Both the position numbers and the translations under genes were made by a program. This document shows, piece after piece, positions 34,821 to 48,466 of a stretch of DNA of 64,000 nt. The notes under the pieces are model-generated. The model did no database searches and was not told the DNA's origin. It worked only from the letters and a program-made list of their open reading frames with translations. The stretch's first letter is position 1. The number at the start of each line of letters is the position of its first letter. This stretch comes from Ralstonia sp. UNC404CL21Col (GTDB lineage Bacteria; Pseudomonadota; Gammaproteobacteria; Burkholderiales; Burkholderiaceae): assembly GCF_000620465.1 (NCBI RefSeq), contig NZ_KK211140.1, positions 1 to 64,000 on the forward strand. Reading direction: 5' to 3'.

Positions 34821-35315
34821 ATGAACCAAGCTGTCCGCTGGAAACCCAGCGTTACCGTTGCCGCCGTCATTGAACAGGACGGGCGCTTTCTGCTGGTGGA
34901 GGAGCACACCGATGTCGGCTTGCGCCTGAACCAGCCCGCCGGCCATCTCGACCCGGACGAAAGCCTGGTCGACGCCGTCGCGCGCGAGGCACTCGAAGAA
35001 ACCGCGCACAGCTTTGTGCCGACCGCGTTTCTGGGCTGCTACATGGCACAGTTCCAGCCGCCGCAGGGCGATCCGGTCACCTACGTGCGGATGGCCTTTG
35101 CTGGCGAGCTGGGCCCCCAAGACCCGCGCCGCACGCTGGACGACGGCATCGTTCGCACCGTGTGGATGACGGCGGATGAAATCCGCGCCAGCCGCGAGCG
35201 CCATCGCAGCCCGCTGCTGCTCGCCTGCGTGGAGGACTACCTGGCCGGCAAGCGCTATCCGCTTGACGTTATCCACACACACGCGAGCGTGTACGGCCTG
35301 GGAGCGCAGTCATGA
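34821..35315 (+). CDS. NUDIX hydrolase, NudJ-like
   Basis: Hydrolyses nucleoside or thiamine-type pyrophosphates. The Nudix box runs 41-63: Gly41, Glu47, REALEE (55-60), but Ala62 replaces the usual Gly. Overall layout (GHLDPDESL, mnmA downstream) matches the NudJ phosphatase, which in many proteobacteria neighbours mnmA. 164 residues. ATG 34821 is chosen since a -10 element lies just upstream; longer frames to 34575 run through the divergent promoter. It overlaps mnmA as ATGA at 35312. Confidence 0.88.
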   Translation: MNQAVRWKPSVTVAAVIEQDGRFLLVEEHTDVGLRLNQPAGHLDPDESLVDAVAREALEETAHSFVPTAFLGCYMAQFQPPQGDPVTYVRMAFAGELGPQDPRRTLDDGIVRTVWMTADEIRASRERHRSPLLLACVEDYLAGKRYPLDVIHTHASVYGLGAQS

Positions 35316-36424
35316 GCAAGAAGCGCATTGTCGTCGGGATGTCCGGCGGCGTGGACTCGTCCGTCACTGCGTGGCTGCTCAAACAGCAAGGCTATGACGT
35401 CGTCGGCCTGTTCATGAAGAACTGGGAAGACGATGACGACAGCGAATACTGCTCAACCCGGCAGGACTGGATCGACGTGGTCTCGGTGGCCGACCTGATC
35501 GGCGTCGACGTCGAAGCCGTCAACTTTGCCGCCGAGTACAAAGACCGCGTGTTTGCAGACTTCCTGCGCGAATACTCCGCCGGCCGCACGCCCAATCCCG
35601 ACGTGCTTTGCAACGCCGAGATCAAGTTCAAGGCCTTCCTCGACCACGCGATGGCGCTTGGTGCCGACACGATCGCGACCGGGCACTACGCCCGCGTGCG
35701 CGAGGTCGACGGCCGCTTCGAACTGCTCAAGGCGTTCGATCACACGAAGGATCAGAGCTACTTCCTGCACCGCCTGAATCAGGCGCAGCTTTCACGCACG
35801 CTCTTCCCGCTGGGCGAGATGCCCAAGACGAAGGTGCGGGAAATCGCCGCCGAGATCGGTCTGCCCAACGCCAAGAAGAAGGATTCCACCGGCATCTGCT
35901 TTATCGGCGAGCGGCCGTTTCGCGATTTCCTGAATCGCTACCTGCCGACCAAGCCCGGCCCGATCAAGACGCCGGACGGCAAGACCATTGGCGAGCACAT
36001 CGGCCTGGCGTTCTACACGCGGGGGCAGCGCAAGGGCATCGGCATCGGCGGCAGCCGCGACGGCAACGGCGATGCCTGGTACGTGGCCCGCAAGGACATG
36101 GCGGCCAACACGTTGTATGTGGTGCAGGGTCACGACCACCCGTGGCTGCTGGCGCATACCGTGCACGCTGACGATCTAAGCTGGGTTGCCGGCCACGCGC
36201 CCGCAGAAGGCACGCACCTTGGCGCCAAGACGCGTTACCGCCAGGCGGATGCGCCTTGCACGGTCGCACGCGCGGCCGACGGCGCACTGACGTTGGCCTT
36301 CCCAGAGGCGCAGTGGGCGGTCACGCCGGGCCAATCTGCCGTGTTGTACGACGGTGAAATCTGCCTGGGCGGCGGCATTATTTCGGCAGCCGAGCCTGCA
36401 GTCGTCGAAAAGGCTGTCGCTTAA
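35312..36424 (+). CDS. mnmA: tRNA-specific 2-thiouridylase MnmA
   Basis: Inserts sulfur at U34 of tRNA-Lys, -Glu and -Gln. The ATP pyrophosphatase loop SGGVDSS is at 11-17; the catalytic cysteines are Cys100 (NPDVLCN) and Cys196 (STGICFIGE). 370 residues, equal to the family norm. Translationally coupled to the nudix gene by a four-base overlap. Confidence 0.97.
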   Translation: MSKKRIVVGMSGGVDSSVTAWLLKQQGYDVVGLFMKNWEDDDDSEYCSTRQDWIDVVSVADLIGVDVEAVNFAAEYKDRVFADFLREYSAGRTPNPDVLCNAEIKFKAFLDHAMALGADTIATGHYARVREVDGRFELLKAFDHTKDQSYFLHRLNQAQLSRTLFPLGEMPKTKVREIAAEIGLPNAKKKDSTGICFIGERPFRDFLNRYLPTKPGPIKTPDGKTIGEHIGLAFYTRGQRKGIGIGGSRDGNGDAWYVARKDMAANTLYVVQGHDHPWLLAHTVHADDLSWVAGHAPAEGTHLGAKTRYRQADAPCTVARAADGALTLAFPEAQWAVTPGQSAVLYDGEICLGGGIISAAEPAVVEKAVA

Positions 36425-36515
36425 GCGGTTTCTGCAACACTGCGTTGTGACGGCTGCGGCTGTTGCGGCACTCGTTTAAGCTTGCGCCCTGATTTGTCTT
36501 CACACAGGGTTGGTC

Positions 36516-38114
36516 ATGCTGCCACGTCGTTACTGGGCCTTTGCGGGCGTTGTGCTGTTGTTTGCCGTCACCGCCGGGTTTGCGGTAGCGGGGCGCCTGC
36601 ATTGGGTGTGCGCGGTCATTCCGGGCATGTTCGTCATCCTGGGCGTGCACGACATCACGCAGACGCGCCACTCGGTGTTGCGCAACTACCCGCTCTGGGG
36701 CCATTTCCGCTTCCTGTTCGAGTTCATTCGTCCGGAAATCCGCCAGTATTTCGTTGAAGACGACACCGACGAAAAGCCGTTTTCGCGCGCCCAGCGCAGC
36801 ATCGTTTATCAGCGCGCCAAAGGCGAGGTCGATAGCCGTCCGTTCGGCACGGAAGTCGATGTAAAGGTGGCCGGTCACGAATGGATCGGCCATTCGCTGG
36901 CGCCAACGCGCATTGCCTCGTCGGACTTCCGCGTGATGGTCGGCGAGGGCCGCGCCAAGCCGTATTCGATGTCGGTGTTCAACATCTCGGCGATGAGCTT
37001 CGGGGCGCTGTCGGGCAATGCCATTCGCGCGCTCAACCGCGGTGCCAAACTCGGCAACTTCATCCACGACACGGGCGAGGGTTCGATCTCGCAGTACCAC
37101 CGCGAAGAGGGCGGCGACCTGATCTGGGAAGTCGCCTCCGGCTATTTCGGCTGCCGCGATGCCAACGGCCGCTTTGATCCGGACCGCTTTGCCGAACAGG
37201 CGCGCAGCCCGCAGGTGAAGATGATCGAGGTGAAGCTGTCGCAGGGTGCCAAGCCGGGTCACGGTGGCGTCTTGCCTGCGGCCAAGGTGACACCCGAGAT
37301 TGCCGCCACGCGCGGCATCCAGATCGGCAAGGATTGCATCTCGCCGGCCGCGCATTCGGAGTTCAACTCGCCGTTGGGTTTGCTGCAGTTTGTGGATCGC
37401 CTGCGTACGCTGTCGGGCGGCAAGCCGACCGGCTTCAAGCTGTGCATCGGGCATCCGTGGGAGTTCTTCGGCATCGTCAAGGCGATGCTCGAGTCCGGCA
37501 TCCTCCCGGACTTCATCGTCGTTGACGGCGCGGAAGGCGGCACGGGCGCGGCGCCGCTGGAATTTACCGACCACGTTGGCACGCCGCTGCAGGAAGGGCT
37601 GCTGCTGGTGCACAACACGCTGGTCGGGACCAATCTGCGCGACAAGGTCAAGATTGGCGCGTCGGGCAAGATCGTCACGGCGTTCGATGTGGCTCGCACG
37701 CTGGCAATGGGTGCCGACTGGTGCAACGCTGCGCGTGGCTTCATGTTCGCGCTGGGCTGCATCCAGGCGCAGAAGTGCCACACCGACCGCTGCCCGACCG
37801 GCGTGGCGACACAAGACCCATCTCGTCAGAAGGCGCTGGTGGTGCCGGACAAGGCCGAGCGCGTGCATCAATATCACGCGCATACCCTGCATGCGCTGTT
37901 GGAGCTGACGCAGGCGGCCGGTCTGCAGCATCCTGCGGATTTCCGCGCGCACCACATCGTGCGGCGCGTGTCGGGCAACGAGGTGCAGTTGCTCTCGACG
38001 CTGCTCAAGTACCTGGAACCCGGCGATCTGCTGGCCGGGCGGTACCGTTATCAACTGTATGAGCGCTACTGGCCGATGGCCCAGGCCGAACGGTTTGATC
38101 CGGTGGCCGTGTAA
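36516..38114 (+). CDS. FMN-binding glutamate-synthase-family membrane-anchored protein
   Basis: 532 residues: two N-terminal hydrophobic helices (about 7-26 and 30-46), then the FMN-binding barrel of glutamate synthase. Visible family parts are SMSFGALSGNAIRALN, KPGHGGVLPAAKVTPE, VDGAEGGTGAAP and the iron-sulfur-like KCHTDRCPTGVATQDP. It lacks the glutaminase and GXGXG domains, so it is not a full GltB. Electron donor and substrate are unknown. ATG 36516 is chosen; TTG 36510 is an alternative. Starts 91 bp after mnmA with no clear terminator between. Confidence 0.88.
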   Translation: MLPRRYWAFAGVVLLFAVTAGFAVAGRLHWVCAVIPGMFVILGVHDITQTRHSVLRNYPLWGHFRFLFEFIRPEIRQYFVEDDTDEKPFSRAQRSIVYQRAKGEVDSRPFGTEVDVKVAGHEWIGHSLAPTRIASSDFRVMVGEGRAKPYSMSVFNISAMSFGALSGNAIRALNRGAKLGNFIHDTGEGSISQYHREEGGDLIWEVASGYFGCRDANGRFDPDRFAEQARSPQVKMIEVKLSQGAKPGHGGVLPAAKVTPEIAATRGIQIGKDCISPAAHSEFNSPLGLLQFVDRLRTLSGGKPTGFKLCIGHPWEFFGIVKAMLESGILPDFIVVDGAEGGTGAAPLEFTDHVGTPLQEGLLLVHNTLVGTNLRDKVKIGASGKIVTAFDVARTLAMGADWCNAARGFMFALGCIQAQKCHTDRCPTGVATQDPSRQKALVVPDKAERVHQYHAHTLHALLELTQAAGLQHPADFRAHHIVRRVSGNEVQLLSTLLKYLEPGDLLAGRYRYQLYERYWPMAQAERFDPVAV

Positions 38115-38134
38115 CGCTCGGCAGTTGCCCTGGA

Positions 38135-38743
38135 TTACTGCGGCTGGGTTTCCATGAAACTCGGCCGCTTTTCAATGCGCACGTAGAACGCGGCGAGATT
38201 CGCGTGACGCTCGCGCCAGTCGATCTGCGGCTGGCGGAAATCCAGGTAGGCAAGTGCGCAGCCGACGGCGATGTCGGCCAGCGTCAGGTGGTTGCCGTTG
38301 CACCAGGTCTTGTCGGCCAGGCCTTGCGACATGGCTTGCAGGGCCTGATCGATCTTGTGGCTCTGGCGCGCGAGCCACGTTTCGCTGCGCTGCTCCGGTG
38401 TGCGCTGCGTATGTTCGATGCGCAGCATGAGCGCGGCGTCGAGCAGGCCGTCGGCCAGCGCTTCCCAGCAGCGCACTTCCACACGTTCCCGGCTTGATGG
38501 CGGAATGAGGCGCGCCACCGGCGACAGCGTGTCGGCGTATTCCGCAATGACGCGCGAGTCGAACAGGGCGCCGCCGTCGTCCATTACCAGGCAGGGCACC
38601 TTGCCCAGCGGGTTGAACTGGTGGATCTGCGTACCTGCGCTCCACACGTCTTCCAGCACGAACTGGTAGTCGATTTTCTTTTCAGCCAGGACCACGCGCA
38701 CCTTGCGGGTGTACGGGCTGGCGTGCGATCCGATCAGTTTCAT
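38135..38743 (-). CDS. Glutathione S-transferase family protein
   Basis: Cytosolic GST-like protein of 202 residues. The thioredoxin-like N-terminal domain opens MKLIGSHASPYTRKVRVVL with the Ser/Pro active-site region, followed by NPLGKVPCLV (cis-Pro) and the DSRVI glutathione-contact Ser; the helical C-terminal domain has LTLADIAVGCALAYLDFR (N-capping box Asp). ATG 38743 is the family-like start; ATG 38749 is two codons upstream. Substrate not predictable. Divergent from purB. Confidence 0.9.
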   Translation of the reverse strand: MKLIGSHASPYTRKVRVVLAEKKIDYQFVLEDVWSAGTQIHQFNPLGKVPCLVMDDGGALFDSRVIAEYADTLSPVARLIPPSSRERVEVRCWEALADGLLDAALMLRIEHTQRTPEQRSETWLARQSHKIDQALQAMSQGLADKTWCNGNHLTLADIAVGCALAYLDFRQPQIDWRERHANLAAFYVRIEKRPSFMETQPQ

Positions 38744-38841
38744 AGGCATGTCATGTTGGAGGCGGAAGTATAGCCGCGCACTTTCCCGAGTGCGCTGGGC
38801 GGCGCCTGAACCCAACTCAACCAAACGGAGGCTTGCTTTAG

Positions 38842-40356
<1,515 letters not shown>

Positions 40357-40390
40357 TTGTTGCAAAAATTTGGTGGTACCGTCTTGAAGG

Positions 40391-40428
40391 ACGGCCCGCT
40401 CTCGAATTCGAGGCGGGCCGTTTTGTTT
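40391..40428 (+). terminator. Strong terminator of purB
   Basis: ACGGCCCGC pairs with GCGGGCCGT and the intervening CTCGAA/TTCGAG extends the stem to 15 bp with one bulged T; a T-rich run follows. Confidence 0.9.
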
Positions 40429-40619
40429 GGTGTACTCCGCAGAACGGGCTGTTGCGCCACGTCCATAAAACTGCCTGGTCAATCAAAAAATTTGAATCGC
40501 TTCGTGAACTTCGCGCCGACTTGACGGGTCGGATCGCGCAAATAATGCACAATCGTTTGGCGCCGTGGTCTGACCCACAGGCGCCGCCAACTGAGCGCTT
40601 CACAATACCGAGGGAACCG

Positions 40620-41201
40620 ATGTCTCAAGCTGCCCACTCGAATCCGGCCATGCGCGGCGCCGTTGACCACGGCGTCTATACCAAGCCGGCGATTGCGATG
40701 CACTGGATCATCGCGCTGCTGATCTTCGCGGCCTTCGGGCTCGGTCTGTACATGACCGATATCCCGGGCTTTACGCCCACCAAGCTGAAGCTGTTCTCGT
40801 ATCACAAATGGATCGGCATCACGGTGCTGATCTTTGCGGTGCTGCGCGTGCTGTGGCGTCTGACGCATCCGGCGCCGGCGCCCGTGCCCGGTATGCCGAA
40901 GTGGCAACACGCCGCCGCCGAAGCCGCGCACGTCGGCTTGTATCTGTTGATTTTGGCGGTGCCGCTGACCGGCTATCTGCTCAGCGTCGCGGCCGGCGTC
41001 AAGGTTGTCTACCTTGGCCTGTGGGAACTGCCGATGCCGTTCGACAAGAGCGACGCGCTGAAAGACATCTTCGGCATGGCGCACGAATGGCTGAACTGGA
41101 CCATGGCGGCCATCGTCGTGGTGCACATCCTGGCTGCGCTGAAGCACCACGTCGTCGATCGTGACGGCACGCTGCGCCGCATGGTGCCTTTCCTCCGCTG
41201 A
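40620..41201 (+). CDS. Cytochrome b561 family protein
   Basis: Membrane b-type cytochrome of 193 residues with four hydrophobic helices (about 24-44, 59-80, 103-125, 155-175). Candidate heme-ligand histidines are in AMHWII, SYHKWI, AAHVGLY, and VVHILAALKHH. It may pass electrons between the quinone pool and periplasmic redox partners. It is followed by two yceI genes, a common pairing in proteobacteria. RBS GAGGGA precedes ATG 40620. Confidence 0.9.
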   Translation: MSQAAHSNPAMRGAVDHGVYTKPAIAMHWIIALLIFAAFGLGLYMTDIPGFTPTKLKLFSYHKWIGITVLIFAVLRVLWRLTHPAPAPVPGMPKWQHAAAEAAHVGLYLLILAVPLTGYLLSVAAGVKVVYLGLWELPMPFDKSDALKDIFGMAHEWLNWTMAAIVVVHILAALKHHVVDRDGTLRRMVPFLR

Positions 41202-41297
41202 TTTCCAAATGCGCCGGTGCGCGATGTGTGCCGGTGCTTCTGCCTGTCCATCCTGACCAAGACCGCCGGCATGATCCGGCCTGACTGAAGGAGTCTG

Positions 41298-41873
41298 ATG
41301 ATGAAACGTGTTGTGCGCCCCCGCGCCATCGCCCTGGTTGCCGCCGGCGCGCTGTCGATCGCTGCCGTATCGGTATCGGCCATCGCCCAGGTGGATGCCG
41401 CCAAGAGCAGCGTCACCGCCACCGGCAAGCAGCTCGGCGTGCCGATGGACATCAAGTTCGGCAAGTTCGACGCCGTCGTCAATTACAACCCGGCCAACGT
41501 GGCCGCCTCGACGGCGAAGGTCGACATCGATGTCACCAGCGTCGACGTTGGCAGCAAGGAATACAACGACGAACTGAAGAAGAAGGACTGGTTCGATACG
41601 GCCAAGTATCCGAGGGCAACGTTCGTCTCGTCGGCGTTCAAGCCCGGCGCGGGCGGCAAGGTCGACGTGGTCGGCAAGCTGACCATCAAGGGCATCACGC
41701 AGGATGTGACTGCACCCGTCACGTTCAAGCAGGAAGGTGCCAATCAGGTCTTTGAAGGCGCTTTGCCGGTCAAGCGCAACGCATTCAAGGTGGGTGACGG
41801 CGAGTGGAAGGATACGTCGGTCGTCTCGGACGACGTGACGATCAAGTTCCGCGTCGTCATTGCCAAGAAGTAA
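41298..41873 (+). CDS. YceI family periplasmic protein (first copy)
   Basis: Lipocalin-like beta-barrel of the YceI family, 191 residues, which bind long isoprenoid-like lipids. A signal peptide (MMKRVVRPRAIALVAAGAL, cleavage near VSAIAQ) exports it to the periplasm. Family features: FDAVVNYNPAN, TAKVDIDVTSVDVG, DWFDTAKYPRATF and GKLTIKGITQDVTAPV. RBS AAGGAG is well placed. It stands between cytochrome b561 and a second yceI; the role is unknown. Confidence 0.92.
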   Translation: MMKRVVRPRAIALVAAGALSIAAVSVSAIAQVDAAKSSVTATGKQLGVPMDIKFGKFDAVVNYNPANVAASTAKVDIDVTSVDVGSKEYNDELKKKDWFDTAKYPRATFVSSAFKPGAGGKVDVVGKLTIKGITQDVTAPVTFKQEGANQVFEGALPVKRNAFKVGDGEWKDTSVVSDDVTIKFRVVIAKK

Positions 41874-41936
41874 TCGGAAGTCTCACCCCAACGTTTTTCC
41901 GGCCCTCGTGTGCCGCTTTTATCCGCAGGAGTTCTC

Positions 41937-42533
41937 ATGAAATTGCGTACCCTCGTTGCCGCACTGTCGGCCGTTGCTGCTACCGCCGCATTTGCCGCCC
42001 CCGCTACGTACCAGCTCGACCCGAGCCATACGTACCCGAGCTTTGAAGCCGACCACATGGGCGGTCTGTCGAAGTGGCGCGGCAAGTTCGAAAAGTCCAG
42101 CGGCACCGTGACGCTCGATCGCGCCGCCAAGACCGGCAGCATCGACGTGACCGTGCAGACCGACAGCATCGACTTCGGTCACGCCAAGATGAACGAGCAC
42201 GCCAAGAGCGCCGAGATTTTCGACGTGGCCAAGTACCCGACCGCCACGTTCAAGGGCAACTTCACGAAGTTCAAGGGCGACGTGCCGACCGAAGCCGAAG
42301 GCCAACTGACGCTGCACGGCGTGACCAAGCCGGCGAAGCTCGAAATCGACGCGTTCAAGTGCATGCCGCACCCGATGCTCAAGCGTGAAGTCTGCGGCGC
42401 TGATGCCGAGATGAAGTTCAAGCGCGACGACTTCGGTGTCGACTACGGCAAGGCCTACGGTTTCAACATGGAAACCAAGCTGAAGATTCAGGTGGAAGGC
42501 ATCAAGCAAGACGCCAACGTTGCACAGCAGTAA
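41937..42533 (+). CDS. YceI family periplasmic protein (second copy)
   Basis: Second lipocalin-like YceI protein, 198 residues, with signal peptide ending AAFAAPA. Family features: [48 protein letters not shown] and [14 protein letters not shown]. It resembles the first copy in layout but is clearly divergent, so an old duplication. RBS GCAGGAG precedes ATG 41937, and a strong terminator follows, so the b561-yceI-yceI set probably ends here. Confidence 0.93.
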   Translation: MKLRTLVAALSAVAATAAFAAPATYQLDPSHTYPSFEADHMGGLSKWRGKFEKSSGTVTLDRAAKTGSIDVTVQTDSIDFGHAKMNEHAKSAEIFDVAKYPTATFKGNFTKFKGDVPTEAEGQLTLHGVTKPAKLEIDAFKCMPHPMLKREVCGADAEMKFKRDDFGVDYGKAYGFNMETKLKIQVEGIKQDANVAQQ

Positions 42534-42560
42534 GCCTGGCAACACGCCACAGCTAAAGAA

Positions 42561-42590
42561 AAAGCCCCGCAATTGCGGGGCTTTTTTGTT
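42561..42590. terminator. Bidirectional terminator between yceI and secF
   Basis: Twelve-bp perfect inverted repeat AAAGCCCCGCAA/TTGCGGGGCTTT with A-run and T-run on the two sides, between convergent genes. Confidence 0.93.
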
Positions 42591-42632
42591 GCCCGAGGAA
42601 TGCGTCCCCTAGGCATTGGAGCGACCGGGCCT

Positions 42633-43604
42633 TCAGACTTGCGCGCCGAAGTTCGGATCGTCTTCCTTCGGGCCACCGGCCTTTTTGTCGGCCTTGACCA
42701 GATCTTCGCGCTTGACACCCAGCCACATGCACAGCGCAGCGGCCACGAACACCGACGAGTAGATGCCGAACAGAATACCGATCGTCAGGGCCAGGGCAAA
42801 GTAGTGCAGCGTCGGGCCGCCGAACACCAGCATCGACAGCACCATCATTTCGGTCGAGCCGTGGGTGATGATCGTGCGCGAGATGGTGCTGGTAATCGCG
42901 TGATCGATCACCTCGTGCGTGTTCATCTTGCGGTACTTGCGGAACGCTTCGCGGATCCGGTCGAAAATCACCACGGATTCGTTGACCGAATAGCCCAGCA
43001 CCGCCAGCACCCCCGCCAGCACCGACAGCGAGAACTCCCACTGGAAGAAGGCGAAGAAGCCCAGGATGATCACAACGTCGTGCAGGTTGGCGATCACGCC
43101 CGCCACGGCAAACTTCCATTCGAAGCGGATCGACAGGTAGATGACGATGCCGACCACCACGAACAGCAGCGCCAGCAGGCCGTCGGTGGCCAGTTCCTTG
43201 CCGACCTGCGGCCCGACGAACTCGACGCGCTGCAGCTTGGCGTCGGGGTTGGCGGCGTTCAGGGCTGTCATCACCTGCTCGCTTTGCACGGCCGAGGCGA
43301 TGGGCTTGCCGTCCGGGCCGGTCTTGAGCGGCAGGCGGATCATCACGTCGCGCGAGGTGCCGAAGTTCTGCACCTGGGCGTCGGCGTAGCCGAGCTTCTC
43401 AACGTCGCCGCGGATCTTCGGCAGATCGGCGGCCTGGGTGTAAGCGACTTCCATCACCGTACCGCCGGTGAACTCCACCGACAGGTGCAGCCCCTTGTGG
43501 AACAGGAAGAAGACAGCGGCGATAAACGTCAGGAACGACAGCGCGTTGAGGATCAACGCGTGCTTCATGAACGGAATGTCGCGGCGGATGCGGAAAAACT
43601 CCAT
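42633..43604 (-). CDS. secF: Protein translocase subunit SecF
   Basis: Inner-membrane Sec accessory subunit using the proton gradient to finish protein export. 323 residues with six hydrophobic helices; the first periplasmic part has EFTGGTVMEV and the RND-like core has GYSVNESVVIFDRIRE, characteristic of SecF. It ends yajC-secD-secF, with secD 77 bp upstream. Confidence 0.97.
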   Translation of the reverse strand: MEFFRIRRDIPFMKHALILNALSFLTFIAAVFFLFHKGLHLSVEFTGGTVMEVAYTQAADLPKIRGDVEKLGYADAQVQNFGTSRDVMIRLPLKTGPDGKPIASAVQSEQVMTALNAANPDAKLQRVEFVGPQVGKELATDGLLALLFVVVGIVIYLSIRFEWKFAVAGVIANLHDVVIILGFFAFFQWEFSLSVLAGVLAVLGYSVNESVVIFDRIREAFRKYRKMNTHEVIDHAITSTISRTIITHGSTEMMVLSMLVFGGPTLHYFALALTIGILFGIYSSVFVAAALCMWLGVKREDLVKADKKAGGPKEDDPNFGAQV

Positions 43605-43681
43605 GGTCTGCCCTTTGTGGCGACCGCCCCTTCGTATCGGGGGCGGTGCCGGTTATGCGAGATTCGTGGTGGGTGGCGTGA

Positions 43682-45571
43682 TTACTTGGCGGGCGATTCC
43701 GTGTTCGTATTGCCCGGCTTCCACACCTGCCCGATGGCGACGCTCTGCAGCTTCTTCTTGCGGCCGTACCAGAGGTTCACGAGACCGCGGTTGAAGAACA
43801 CCGCCGAGAACATGGACGTGCCGATCCCCAGGCAGTGCACGATCGCGAAGCCGCGTACCGGGCCCGAACCGAAGGCGATCAGCGCCAGGCCGGCGATGAG
43901 CGTCGTCACGTTCGAATCGAGGATGGTCGCCCAGGCGCGGTCAAAGCCGGCGGAGATGGCCATCTGTGCCGATGCGCCGTTGCGCAACTCTTCGCGCACG
44001 CGCTCGTTGATCAGCACGTTCGCGTCAATGGCCATACCGAGCGCCAGCGCGATAGCCGCAATACCGGGCAGCGTGAGCGTGGCTTGCAGCATGGAGAGCA
44101 GCGCGATCAGCAGGAACACGTTGACGCCGAGGGCCGCCACCGAGAACGCGCCGAACAGCATGTAGTACAGCACCATGAACACCGAGATGGCGAGGAAGCC
44201 GTACAGCGCCGAATCGAAGCCCTTCTTGATGTTGTCGGCACCCAGCGACGGGCCGATGGTGCGTTCTTCGATGATTTCCATCGGCGCGGCCAGCGAGCCT
44301 GCACGCAGCAGCAGCGCCAGGTCGGAAGCCGCCTCGGTCGAGCCCATGCCGGTGATCTGGAAGCGCGAGCCCAGTTCGGACTGGATGGTCGCCACCGTCA
44401 GCACTTCGCCCTTGCCTTTTTCAAAGAGCACGATGCCCATGCGCTTGCCGATGTTGTCACGCGAGACATCGCGCAGCATGCGGCCACCCTGGCCGTCGAG
44501 CGTGATGTCGACCGACGAATTGTGGTTCTGGTCGAAGCCCGCCGAGGCGCTCGTGATGCGGTCACCCGTGAAGATCACCTGCTTCTGCAGCAGGACGGGA
44601 GCGCTGCGCCCTTGCGTGAACAGCTCGTCGCCCAGCGGTACCGGATCGCCGGCACGCGGCACGAGCGGCGCGTTCGGATCGGCCAGGCGCGCTTCCAGCG
44701 TGGCCGTGCGGCCGATGATGTCCTTGGCCTTGGCGGTGTCCTGCACGCCCGGCAATTGCACGACGATGCGGTCCGGGCCCTGTTGCTGGATCACCGGCTC
44801 AGCCACGCCGAGTTCGTTCACGCGGTTGTGCAGCGTAACGATGTTCTGCTTCACCGCGTTGTCCTGCACTTCCTTCATCGCGGCGGCGGTGAAGGTGCCC
44901 GTAAGCGTGGCGCCGTCGGCGCTCTTGTCCACGGTGTAGGCCAGTTCGCGAGTCGAGTCGGCCAGCAGTCCGCGGGCGCGGTCGGCCTCGTCCGGGTTGC
45001 TGAACTTGATCGTGATCGTGTTGTTGTTGCGGTCGATGCCGCTGTGGCGGATGCCCTTGTCACGCAGCTGCGTACGGATGTCGCCAGCCAGCGAGTCGAG
45101 CTTCTTCGTCACAGCACCGTTCATGTCGACCTGCAGCAGGAAGTGCACGCCACCGCGCAAGTCCAGGCCGAGGAACATCGGTTTGGCGAAGAACGGTGCG
45201 CCGCTGAGCCACTGCGGGGAGCCCGGCAGCAGGTTCAACGCGACGATGTAGGTCGGGTCGGCTTGATCGGTGTTCAGGCCGCGGGCCAGGACGTCCTTGG
45301 CCTTGAGTTGCGTGTCGGTGTCGGCAAAGCGCACGCGCACGCTGGCGGAGGTGCCGTTGTTGTCGAAGAACACGCCGTCGGGGCGAATGCTGGCCGCTGC
45401 CAGCAGGCTCTCGACCTGCTTTTGCACGTTCAGATCGACCTTGACGGTGGCCTTGCCAGAAGACACCTGCACGGCAGGCGCTTCACCGAAGAAGTTCGGC
45501 AGCGTATAGAGGAACCCAATGGCAAGCGCCACCAGGATCACAATGTATTTCCAGAGCGGATAGCGATTCAT
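43682..45571 (-). CDS. secD: Protein translocase subunit SecD
   Basis: Inner-membrane SecDF component, 629 residues. Single N-terminal helix, a large periplasmic region beginning with LDLRGGVHFLLQVDM, and five C-terminal helices with GMAIDANVLINERVREELR, the SecD signature containing the proton-relay Asp. It assists late translocation steps with SecF and YajC. Lies 110 bp downstream of yajC. Confidence 0.97.
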   Translation of the reverse strand: MNRYPLWKYIVILVALAIGFLYTLPNFFGEAPAVQVSSGKATVKVDLNVQKQVESLLAAASIRPDGVFFDNNGTSASVRVRFADTDTQLKAKDVLARGLNTDQADPTYIVALNLLPGSPQWLSGAPFFAKPMFLGLDLRGGVHFLLQVDMNGAVTKKLDSLAGDIRTQLRDKGIRHSGIDRNNNTITIKFSNPDEADRARGLLADSTRELAYTVDKSADGATLTGTFTAAAMKEVQDNAVKQNIVTLHNRVNELGVAEPVIQQQGPDRIVVQLPGVQDTAKAKDIIGRTATLEARLADPNAPLVPRAGDPVPLGDELFTQGRSAPVLLQKQVIFTGDRITSASAGFDQNHNSSVDITLDGQGGRMLRDVSRDNIGKRMGIVLFEKGKGEVLTVATIQSELGSRFQITGMGSTEAASDLALLLRAGSLAAPMEIIEERTIGPSLGADNIKKGFDSALYGFLAISVFMVLYYMLFGAFSVAALGVNVFLLIALLSMLQATLTLPGIAAIALALGMAIDANVLINERVREELRNGASAQMAISAGFDRAWATILDSNVTTLIAGLALIAFGSGPVRGFAIVHCLGIGTSMFSAVFFNRGLVNLWYGRKKKLQSVAIGQVWKPGNTNTESPAK

Positions 45572-45681
45572 CTTGGAATGCAGAGAGGCGACGCCGAGGG
45601 GCGCGGGCGCGGATTCTTAGAATAGGCGCTGCCTGGGGTTCCGGCGCCGGCGCAATCGTGCGCGGCGCCTGGATGGGGCGA

Positions 45682-46014
45682 TTACAGCGCCTTGAGCGTG
45701 CCCTTGGGCAGCACGGTGGTCACGGCGCTCTTCTGGACAGTGATTTCGGTGTTGGCAGCGATTTCCACGGTGACGTACTGCTCGGCCACCTTGCTGACCT
45801 TACCGAGGATGCCGCCGGCGGTGACCACTTCGTCGCCCTTGGCCAGGGCTTCGAGCATCGCCTTGGTTTCCTTCTGGCGCTTCATTTGCGGGCGGATCAT
45901 GATGAACCACAGCACCACGAACATCAGGATGATGGGCAGGAAGCTCATCAGGCCACCCGCGGCACCACCGGCTGCCGGTGCGGTTTGCGCGTAAGCGTCG
46001 GAAATCAGGAACAC
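45682..46014 (-). CDS. yajC: Preprotein translocase subunit YajC
   Basis: Small single-span membrane protein (110 residues; helix about 22-41, FLPIILMFVVLWFIMIRPQ) followed by a soluble domain with GDEVVTAGGILGKVSKV, the family signature. Associates with SecDF. First gene of the yajC-secD-secF unit; tgt is 105 bp upstream, and an extended -10 lies in that gap. Confidence 0.96.
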   Translation of the reverse strand: MFLISDAYAQTAPAAGGAAGGLMSFLPIILMFVVLWFIMIRPQMKRQKETKAMLEALAKGDEVVTAGGILGKVSKVAEQYVTVEIAANTEITVQKSAVTTVLPKGTLKAL

Positions 46015-46062
46015 GTCAGAACTCCGTAATGGTTCGTCAATCGGTCAAAAATCGGACCGGAC

Positions 46063-46071
46063 ATTCTACCA
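46063..46071 (-). promoter_or_regulatory. Extended -10 promoter element for yajC-secD-secF
   Basis: Reads TGGTAGAAT on the minus strand, about 50 bp before the yajC start. Same family as the elements before tkt, purB and oxyR. Confidence 0.5.
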
Positions 46072-46119
46072 TTGCGATGCTGCGGCAAATGGGCGCGCCC
46101 GGCGCCCTGCGAAGGCGGC

Positions 46120-48335
<2,216 letters not shown>

Positions 48336-48385
48336 GAAAAGTGGCGCAGACGTGGATTGCGCCAAGTGATGGTCGCGGGCGCCGG

Positions 48386-48391
48386 TACAAT
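48386..48391 (+). promoter_or_regulatory. -10 element upstream of recG
   Basis: TACAAT in GGTACAATCGGG, 75 bp before ATG 48467. It argues against starts at or before 48386. Confidence 0.4.
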
Positions 48392-48466
48392 CGGGCGACT
48401 CGCAAAGTTCGCCATTGTAAACGTCCTGTGCCGTCTCGCGCCCGTTCCGCCACTGATGCTGCTCCT

